19,679 nt of DNA from Treponema sp. (GTDB taxonomy: Bacteria; Spirochaetota; Spirochaetia; Treponematales; Breznakiellaceae): assembly GCA_031281925.1 (NCBI GenBank), contig JAITES010000164.1, forward strand, positions 1 through 19,679. Direction: 5' to 3'. The first letter of the stretch is position 1. Every line of letters starts with the position of its first letter. Position numbers and translations under genes: made by a program. This document shows positions 14,567 through 19,679 of this stretch, piece after piece. The notes under the pieces were generated by a model. It was not told the origin of the DNA and did no database searches. It saw only the letters and a program-made list of their open reading frames with translations.

Positions 14567-15733
14567 ATGAAAAGGACAATCAAAGTGTGTGCCCTGGTGA
14601 TGATCCTTGCGGTGCTTGCGCTGCCGGTTTTCGCCGGAGGCAAGAGCGACGGCGCCGCCGGAGACAGCATCACCATCGGCGTGTTTGAACCCATGACCGG
14701 GGCCAATGCGGCCGGCGGTCAGATGGAGGTGGAAGCTATACGTCTGGCAAACAAGCTCTACCCAACCGTCACGGTCGGCGGCAAGGAGTACAAGGTCAAC
14801 CTGGCAATCGTCGATACCAAGACCGACAAGGTTGAGGCCGCCAATGCGGTGGAACGTCTTATTGACCGGGAAAAAGCCTCGATCATCATCGGAACCTACG
14901 GTTCCTCCTTTGCCATTGCCGGCGGGGAAGTTGCCAAGGAAAAGAAGGTGCCTATTATCGGGACTACCTGTACCAATCCTCTGGTAACGCTGGGAAACGA
15001 CTACTACTTCCGTGTCTGCTTTATCGACCCCTTCCAGGGGACTGTGATGAGCAACTTTGCCTTCAACGATCAGAAGGCCAGGACTGCCGTAATCGTTCAG
15101 GAAGTAACCAATGACTATTCGGTCGGTCTTGCCAATTTCTTTGTTGAAAACTTCAAAAAACTTACCGGGAACTCCAATTCGATTCTGGGAACCTTCAACT
15201 ACCAGACCGGCGATCAGGATTTCAGCGCCCAGGTTACCCAGATCAAGGCCCTTAATCCTGATGTCATCTTTGCCCCCGGAAACTATACCGAATCCGCCCT
15301 TATCATGAAGCAGGCCCGCGAACAGGGTGTTAATTGTCCGGTTCTCGGCGGCGATACCTGGGATGTTCCCGAGTTTCTCGATGTCGGCGGCGCACGGGTA
15401 GAAGGCGCCCTCTTCTCAACCTTCTTTGACGGAGAAAATGCCGCTACCCCCATTACCGGGAAATTCATCTCCGATTACAGGGCGGATTATAAAACCGAGC
15501 CCTCCGGATTTGCCGCCCTTGCCTACGATGCATACCTGCTCTGCCTTGACGCTATCAAGCGGGCCGATTCTCTGGACAAGGAGAAGATCCGCGGCGCCAT
15601 TGCCCAGACCAAGGGCTTTGTGGGCGCGGCCGGGGTAGTCACCCTGGATCAGAACGGGGATGCCGTAAAGGCCGCGGTTATTAAAACCGTCAAAAACGGC
15701 AAATATGTATTTCAGACAGTCGTGAATCCATAA
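14567..15733 (+). CDS. livK: Branched-chain amino-acid-type ABC transporter substrate-binding protein
   Basis: 388 residues, type I periplasmic binding fold of the LivK/Leu-Ile-Val family. A signal peptide (MKRTIKVCALVMILAVLALPVFA) is cleaved about after residue 23, leaving GGKSDG. The mature protein starts with SITIGVFEPMTGANAAGG, the classic LivK opening, then IVDTKTDKVEAANAVERLI and a ligand-loop region YGSSFAIAGGEVAKEKKVPIIGT. It delivers its ligand to LivHMGF. Leu/Ile/Val is the family default, but this family also takes amides, urea and other amino acids, so the ligand is inferred. ATG 14567 has AAGGAG at 14555-14560; the frame is open further upstream but lacks a signal peptide there. 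The 14410-14566 leader is AT-rich and probably contains the promoter, though no clear one is seen. Confidence 0.9.
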   Translation: MKRTIKVCALVMILAVLALPVFAGGKSDGAAGDSITIGVFEPMTGANAAGGQMEVEAIRLANKLYPTVTVGGKEYKVNLAIVDTKTDKVEAANAVERLIDREKASIIIGTYGSSFAIAGGEVAKEKKVPIIGTTCTNPLVTLGNDYYFRVCFIDPFQGTVMSNFAFNDQKARTAVIVQEVTNDYSVGLANFFVENFKKLTGNSNSILGTFNYQTGDQDFSAQVTQIKALNPDVIFAPGNYTESALIMKQAREQGVNCPVLGGDTWDVPEFLDVGGARVEGALFSTFFDGENAATPITGKFISDYRADYKTEPSGFAALAYDAYLLCLDAIKRADSLDKEKIRGAIAQTKGFVGAAGVVTLDQNGDAVKAAVIKTVKNGKYVFQTVVNP

Positions 15734-15748
15734 CCGCTGTTATGGATT
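15725..15748 (+). promoter_or_regulatory. Hairpin over the livK stop codon
   Basis: AATCCATAAC (15725-15734) and GTTATGGATT (15739-15748) form a perfect 10-bp stem with a CGCT loop. The livK TAA (15731-15733) lies in the left arm. A-residues, not a T-tract, follow, so a 3'-end stabiliser or processing block is likelier than a terminator. Confidence 0.6.
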
Positions 15749-15752
15749 AAAA

Positions 15753-15797
15753 ATTGAAGGTTGGGAGTTGGCAGTAGTCCAATTCTCAATCTTCAAT
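15753..15797 (+). promoter_or_regulatory. Long hairpin in the livK-livH gap, heptad-patterned arms
   Basis: The arms 15753-15771 and 15779-15797 pair over 19 bp with three G-U wobbles and no mismatch, around a 7-nt loop. The left arm reads as heptads of the form RTTGRRR (ATTGAAG, GTTGGGA, GTTGG). It ends 14 nt before the livH ATG and could lower downstream expression relative to livK, or belong to a dispersed repeat family. Confidence 0.6.
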
Positions 15798-15811
15798 GCC
15801 AAAAGACATAA

Positions 15812-16705
15812 ATGAGTATAGATTCGTTCCTGCAGTATCTGGCTAACGCCCTTTCGCTGGGCAGCCTTTATGCCCTTATTGCCATTGGTTACACCATGGT
15901 GTACGGCATCCTCCGTCTCATCAACTTTGCACATGGTGATGTATTCATGCTGGGAGGTTACTTTGCCTTCTATGCAGTAACCCTGTTTCTTATGCCCTGG
16001 TGGGTTGGCTTTATTGTAGCCTTCGGTCTTACCGGTGTTCTGGGCATAGCCCTGGAGCGGGTAGCCTATGCTCCGCTGCGGAACAGTCCCCGGATTTCGA
16101 TTATGATCAGCGCCATCGGCGCTTCCTTTCTTTTTCAGAATCTGGCCACGGTTATCTTCGGCGGCCGGCAGAAACCCTTTCCCGTACCCGATATGTTCAA
16201 CCGGGTCATTCAAATGGGCGCGGTTTCCGTAATGAGCGTCAGTTTCTTTATTCCTGTTTTGACAGCGATACTGTTGGTTATCCTTTTAATCATTGTTCAC
16301 AAGACAAAAACCGGTATGGCCATGCGGGCAGTTTCCACGGATCTTGCGGCAGCCCGGCTTATGGCCATAGACGTTAACAAGATTGTTTCCTTTACCTTCG
16401 GCACCGGTTCCGTACTTGCGGCAATCGGCGGAGTCATGTGGGCGCTCAAGTATCCCCAACTTAACCCTACCATGGGAACCGTACCAGGGCTGAAATGCTT
16501 TATCGCTGCCGTCATCGGCGGTATCGGCAATATCGGCGGCGCGGTGCTGGGAGCCTTCCTCCTGGGCCTTATTGAGATCATGATCATGGCCTTTCTTCCC
16601 ACGCTTACAGGCTACCGGGACGCCTTTGCATTTATTCTCTTGATAATAGTATTACTCGTGAAGCCTTCCGGTCTTCTGGGGAAACACCAGATAGAAAAGG
16701 TGTAG
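15812..16705 (+). CDS. livH: Branched-chain amino-acid-type ABC permease LivH
   Basis: 297 residues with about eight hydrophobic segments. It opens FLQYLANALSLGSLYALIAIGYTMVYGILRLINFAHGDVFMLGGY, cut here as SLGSLYALIAIGYTMVYG and INFAHGDVFMLGGY, both hallmark LivH sequences. The loop KTKTGMAMRAVSTDLAAARLMAID (about 170-190) is the cytoplasmic coupling region that contacts the ATPases. The end is LLVKPSGLLGK, as usual. It forms the heterodimeric channel with LivM. ATG 15812 has only a weak AAAAGA Shine-Dalgarno, right after the long hairpin, suggesting lower or regulated translation compared with livK. livM follows after 6 bp. Confidence 0.92.
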   Translation: MSIDSFLQYLANALSLGSLYALIAIGYTMVYGILRLINFAHGDVFMLGGYFAFYAVTLFLMPWWVGFIVAFGLTGVLGIALERVAYAPLRNSPRISIMISAIGASFLFQNLATVIFGGRQKPFPVPDMFNRVIQMGAVSVMSVSFFIPVLTAILLVILLIIVHKTKTGMAMRAVSTDLAAARLMAIDVNKIVSFTFGTGSVLAAIGGVMWALKYPQLNPTMGTVPGLKCFIAAVIGGIGNIGGAVLGAFLLGLIEIMIMAFLPTLTGYRDAFAFILLIIVLLVKPSGLLGKHQIEKV

Positions 16706-16711
16706 GAAACC

Positions 16712-17788
16712 ATGACGCTTAACAAAAAAACAAGGCTGATACTGAGTATTGCGGGAGTTCTTCTCATCGCATTGTTTATACTTTTTGCGGACAAGACTTT
16801 CAGTTCCTTCAACCTGCGGATCTTCAACCTCTGCGGAATCTACATTATTCTTGCCCTTTCGCTCAATTTGATTAACGGTTTTACAGGCCTCTTTTCTCTG
16901 GGGCATGCGGGTTTCATGGCCCTGGGAGCCTATGTAAGCGCCCTTCTTACCATGAGCCCTGCCCAGAAGGAAATGAATTTCTTTATGGCTCCCATAGAGC
17001 CCTGGCTTGCCGGCATACAGCTTCCCTTTATTCCCGCGCTGATCATTGCCGGAGCGGTATCCGCCCTTGCCGGCTTTCTTATCGGTACTCCGGTACTCCG
17101 CCTCCGGGACGATTACCTCGCCATCGCCACCCTGGGTTTTTCCGAGATCATCCGGGTGGTGATCACCAACATGCAATCGGTGACCAACGGCGCTCTGGGC
17201 ATCAAGGGCCTCCCCAAATTTTCTACCACCTGGATGATCTGGTGCCTGGCTTTTTTAACGGTAGTATTCATGTTCGCCCTTATCCGTTCCGCCTTTGGCC
17301 GTTCCTGCATGGCTGTCCGGGATAACGAAATAGCGGCCCAGGCCATGGGCATAGATGTCGCAAAAATAAAAATCCTCAGTTTTACCATAGCCAGTTTTAT
17401 TGCCGGAATCGGCGGGGCGCTGCTGGGTCACATGATGAGTACCATTGATCCCAAGATGTTCACCTTTGCGCTTACCTACAATATTGTGCTCATCGTGGTA
17501 CTGGGAGGCAACGGAAGCATCACAGGCTCCGTAATCGCAGCGATTGTGGTGACCATCTCCATGGAGGCTCTGCGTTTCCTTGACGGCCCCCTCAACTTTA
17601 TCTTTGTGCAGACCAACGGACTTCCCGGTTTAAGGATGGTAGTGTTCAGCATCCTGCTTCTTGTGGTGGTTATAAACCGGCAGCAGGGCCTTATGGGGAA
17701 AACCGAATTTTCCTGGGAACTCCTTGCCGGCATCAAACCCGCAATCGGAGCGTACTTTTCAAAAAAAAGCGGCAAGGAGAGCGCCTGA
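16712..17788 (+). CDS. livM: Branched-chain amino-acid-type ABC permease LivM
   Basis: 358 residues, multi-span inner-membrane protein. The family hallmark IYIILALSLNLINGFTGLFS followed by LGHAGFMALGAYVSALL covers about residues 45-80. The segment LRLRDDYLAIATLGFSEIIR (about 128-147) and the coupling stretch FGRSCMAVRDNEIAAQAMGID (about 197-217) are typical LivM sequences. VVLGGNGSITGSVIAA marks the late pore-lining part. It pairs with LivH. ATG 16712 has TAGGAAA upstream. The TGA (17786-17788) overlaps the livG ATG by one base (TGATG), so the two are translationally coupled. The length is within the usual range of about 310-420. Confidence 0.92.
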   Translation: MTLNKKTRLILSIAGVLLIALFILFADKTFSSFNLRIFNLCGIYIILALSLNLINGFTGLFSLGHAGFMALGAYVSALLTMSPAQKEMNFFMAPIEPWLAGIQLPFIPALIIAGAVSALAGFLIGTPVLRLRDDYLAIATLGFSEIIRVVITNMQSVTNGALGIKGLPKFSTTWMIWCLAFLTVVFMFALIRSAFGRSCMAVRDNEIAAQAMGIDVAKIKILSFTIASFIAGIGGALLGHMMSTIDPKMFTFALTYNIVLIVVLGGNGSITGSVIAAIVVTISMEALRFLDGPLNFIFVQTNGLPGLRMVVFSILLLVVVINRQQGLMGKTEFSWELLAGIKPAIGAYFSKKSGKESA

Positions 17789-18543
17789 TGCTGCTTACCA
17801 AACATGTTACCATGCAATTCGGCGGACTTACCGCGGTCTCCGATTTTACCACTGTTGTCAATGACGGAGAAATTGTAGGACTCATCGGCCCCAACGGTGC
17901 GGGAAAGACTACGATTTTTAACATGATCACCGGAGTCTATACTCCCACCAGGGGCCAGATACTCCTTAACGGCAAAGAAATTGCCGGCATGCCGTCCCAC
18001 AGAATCACCGAAATCGGTATTGCCAGAACTTTTCAGAATATCAGGCTTTTCCATGAAATGACGGTGCTGGAGAATATCCTTGTGGACTGCAACCTCAGGG
18101 AAAAACCTTCGCTCTTTGAATCGGTGCTGCATCTGCCCGCTTACCTTAAAAAGGAGGCAAAGAGCAAAAACTTTGCCCTGGAACTCCTTGATTCGGTAGG
18201 ACTTCTGTCGAATGCCAATGACAACGCAGTATCCCTGCCTTACGGCAAGCAGCGCCGTCTTGAAATTGTACGGGCCCTGGCTACAAAACCCAAGCTTCTC
18301 CTGCTTGATGAACCTGCCGCGGGCATGAATCCGCAGGAATCATACGAACTCATGGACTTTATCGTTTCCGTCAGGGACAAATTCGATATTTCCGTACTCC
18401 TTATCGAACACCACATGCAGGTGGTTATGGGAATCTGTACTCGGCTTTATGTACTGGATTACGGCATTACCATTGCGGAAGGCACTCCCCAGGAGATTCA
18501 GAAAAACCAGAAAGTCATTGATGCATACCTGGGGGTAGAGTAA
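17788..18543 (+). CDS. livG: ABC transporter ATPase LivG
   Basis: 251 residues, cytoplasmic ATPase of the Liv system. Walker A is GPNGAGKT (34-41), the Q-loop Gln83 is in ARTFQNIRLF, the signature is LPYGKQRRLEIVRAL (150-164), Walker B is LLLLDEPAAGMN (170-181), and the switch His is in IEHHMQ (206-211). The signature LPYGKQ in place of LSGGQ is normal for LivG-type ATPases (usually LSYGQQ). The FxNIRLF and PAAGMN stretches separate it from LivF. It ends TAATG, sharing one base with the livF start. Confidence 0.94.
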   Translation: MLLTKHVTMQFGGLTAVSDFTTVVNDGEIVGLIGPNGAGKTTIFNMITGVYTPTRGQILLNGKEIAGMPSHRITEIGIARTFQNIRLFHEMTVLENILVDCNLREKPSLFESVLHLPAYLKKEAKSKNFALELLDSVGLLSNANDNAVSLPYGKQRRLEIVRALATKPKLLLLDEPAAGMNPQESYELMDFIVSVRDKFDISVLLIEHHMQVVMGICTRLYVLDYGITIAEGTPQEIQKNQKVIDAYLGVE

Positions 18544-19289
18544 TGCCGGGCCCAAACACTGAACCAAACGGGAAACAAAATTTCCTGCTGAAACTCGAAG
18601 GTCTTTCGGTTTACTACGGCGGCATCCACGCGCTGCAGGGCATTGACATTGAAGTTGCCGAGGGGAAGATTATCACCCTTATCGGGGCAAACGGGGCGGG
18701 AAAGAGCACCATGCTCAACAGCATTGTCGGGCTTGTCAAACCTGCCGCCGGAAAGATCCTCTGGAACGGCGAAGAGATAACCGGACACGATCCCCGCGAC
18801 ATCGTTTCCGGCGGCATGGCGCTTATTCCGGAAGGCCGGCATGTATTCCCCAACCTTACTGTAGACGAAAACCTTACCCTGGGAGCCTATATCCGCAAAG
18901 ACAAGGCGGGGATCAGGCAGGATCGGGAACGTTGTTTCAGACTCTTTCCCCGGCTCAGGGAACGAATCCACCAGAGCGCAGGAACACTGTCGGGAGGCGA
19001 ACAGCAGATGCTCGCCGTGGCCCGCGGCCTTATGTCAAGCCCGAAACTTCTCATGCTGGATGAACCCAGCCTGGGACTGGCGCCCCTTGTGTCAAAGATG
19101 ATCTTTGAGATCATCATGGAGATCAACAAACACGGTACAACGATTCTGCTGATTGAACAGAACGCCCATGCGGCACTGGAAATAGCCGATTATGCCTATG
19201 TGCTTGAAACCGGCAGGATTACCATGCAGGACACAGGGGACGCGCTGCTTAAAGATGACGGGATTCGCAAGGCCTATTTAGGGGAATGA
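18543..19289 (+). CDS. livF: ABC transporter ATPase LivF
   Basis: 248 residues, second ATPase of the Liv system. Walker A is GANGAGKS (48-55), the signature is LSGGEQQML (149-157), Walker B is LLMLDEPSLGLAP (169-181), and the switch region is LLIEQNAHAAL (202-212). The ALIPEGRHVFPNLTVDENL segment (93-111) is typical LivF. It has an N-terminal extension of about 14 polar residues (PGPNTEPNGKQN) compared with most LivF proteins. ATG 18543 overlaps the livG stop by one base, with a G-rich Shine-Dalgarno inside the livG end. No strong terminator was found downstream. Confidence 0.94.
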   Translation: MPGPNTEPNGKQNFLLKLEGLSVYYGGIHALQGIDIEVAEGKIITLIGANGAGKSTMLNSIVGLVKPAAGKILWNGEEITGHDPRDIVSGGMALIPEGRHVFPNLTVDENLTLGAYIRKDKAGIRQDRERCFRLFPRLRERIHQSAGTLSGGEQQMLAVARGLMSSPKLLMLDEPSLGLAPLVSKMIFEIIMEINKHGTTILLIEQNAHAALEIADYAYVLETGRITMQDTGDALLKDDGIRKAYLGE

Positions 19290-19415
19290 ATTAGGAGCGA
19301 GGCATATACAGGCCTGTTGGACGACATATTTTCTGCCCAACGATGGTCATCGCAGGACATCCTTGGTGCCTCAAATTGGTTGGTATTTGTAGTGAACTAC
19401 AGGAGGGTTTACACA

Positions 19416-19679
19416 ATGGCAATAAGTGCTGATGATTTTTGGAAAAATGAGTTTGGGAACAGGGAAAACGCAAAAGATTTTGCAGGACTTCCCGTCCGAA
19501 AAGCCGACTTTATTGGAAATTTTAAGCAGGGTGATAAAATACCGCCTACCGCATGGAATTTTGACGATATAGAGCCGTTGAATCCAAATGGGAGTGAGAA
19601 ACACAAACGCCAACATAATAATGTTTCAAACTACCAAGTTGCTAACGCTGCTACAAATGCGGCAAAAGCGAACAAGACT
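19416..19679 (+). CDS. HNH-nuclease-family-like protein (partial, runs off the window)
   Basis: The first 88 codons only. ATG 19416 has a strong AGGAGG (19401-19406). The N-terminus DDFWKNEFGNRENAKDFAGLPVRK, read as DDFWKNEFG then AKDFAGLPVRK (19-29), followed by WNFDDIEPLNPNGSE (47-61) and NVSNYQVANAATNAAKANKT, follows the layout of a small HNH-like family in spirochaetes and Firmicutes (DFAGRxxxK... GWxxDHIxPxxxGG... NLQxxxxxTNxxKxDK). Here the expected catalytic Asp-His reads Asp-Asp (50-51). This could be a degenerate nuclease or another fold. The family call is from memory and tentative. The gene is visibly AT-richer than its neighbours, suggesting acquired DNA. Confidence 0.45.
   Translation, partial: MAISADDFWKNEFGNRENAKDFAGLPVRKADFIGNFKQGDKIPPTAWNFDDIEPLNPNGSEKHKRQHNNVSNYQVANAATNAAKANKT

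Noticed and set aside
15740..16213. Minus-strand open frame of 157 codons opposite livH
   Set aside because: It is antisense to a clear LivH and runs through the hairpin DNA; no start signal or family features.
19300..19400. Short inverted repeats after livF (AGGC/GCCT, GTTGG/CCAAC, TGTAG/CTACA)
   Set aside because: Stems of four to five bases with no T-run; not convincing as a liv terminator or attachment site.

Overview
The window looks like chromosomal DNA from a Treponema-like spirochaete, probably a free-living or gut species of moderately high GC. Four points support this: an archaeal/eukaryotic-type PheRS alpha subunit (a known spirochaete trait) encoded apart from pheT; a MurA with Asp in place of the catalytic Cys (known in Borrelia, Chlamydia and mycobacteria); a binding protein whose mature end begins GGKSDG; and several exported or membrane proteins with no close counterpart in model bacteria. 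The genus assignment is inference. No rRNA, tRNA, CRISPR array or insertion sequence was seen.

Left part (1-6271). The 3' end of yidC is followed by jag/khpB and an unrecognised exported protein (TTG start). This group converges on a minus-strand pair, trmJ then pheS. Divergent from trmJ is a three-gene plus-strand operon with a good sigma70-type promoter: a STAS protein with a C-terminal zinc ribbon, a YbjN/CesT-like small protein, and PspA. This looks like an envelope-stress module.

Middle (6272-11526). A 320-bp gene-free, AT-rich stretch carries a perfect DnaA box. It precedes two overlapping genes for six-span membrane proteins. The second resembles LptF/LptG at its C-terminus but has a TPR-like insertion in the loop. 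These converge on a minus-strand murA-djlA-like pair in which the djlA-like GTG directly follows the murA stop.

Right part (11527-19679). Divergent from murA, through promoters that appear to share -35 DNA, lies a 959-residue outer-membrane protein combining a gluzincin metalloprotease domain, a propeller-like region and a beta-barrel. Next is a complete branched-chain-amino-acid-type ABC transporter, livK-livH-livM-livG-livF. Two strong hairpins separate livK from livH; livM-livG and livG-livF overlap by one base. The window ends inside an AT-richer gene resembling a spirochaete HNH-nuclease family, where compositional change suggests accessory DNA begins.

Functionally the region is dominated by cell-envelope genes: membrane insertion (YidC/Jag), peptidoglycan synthesis (MurA), envelope stress (PspA), possible lipid export (LptFG-like), surface proteolysis and solute import.
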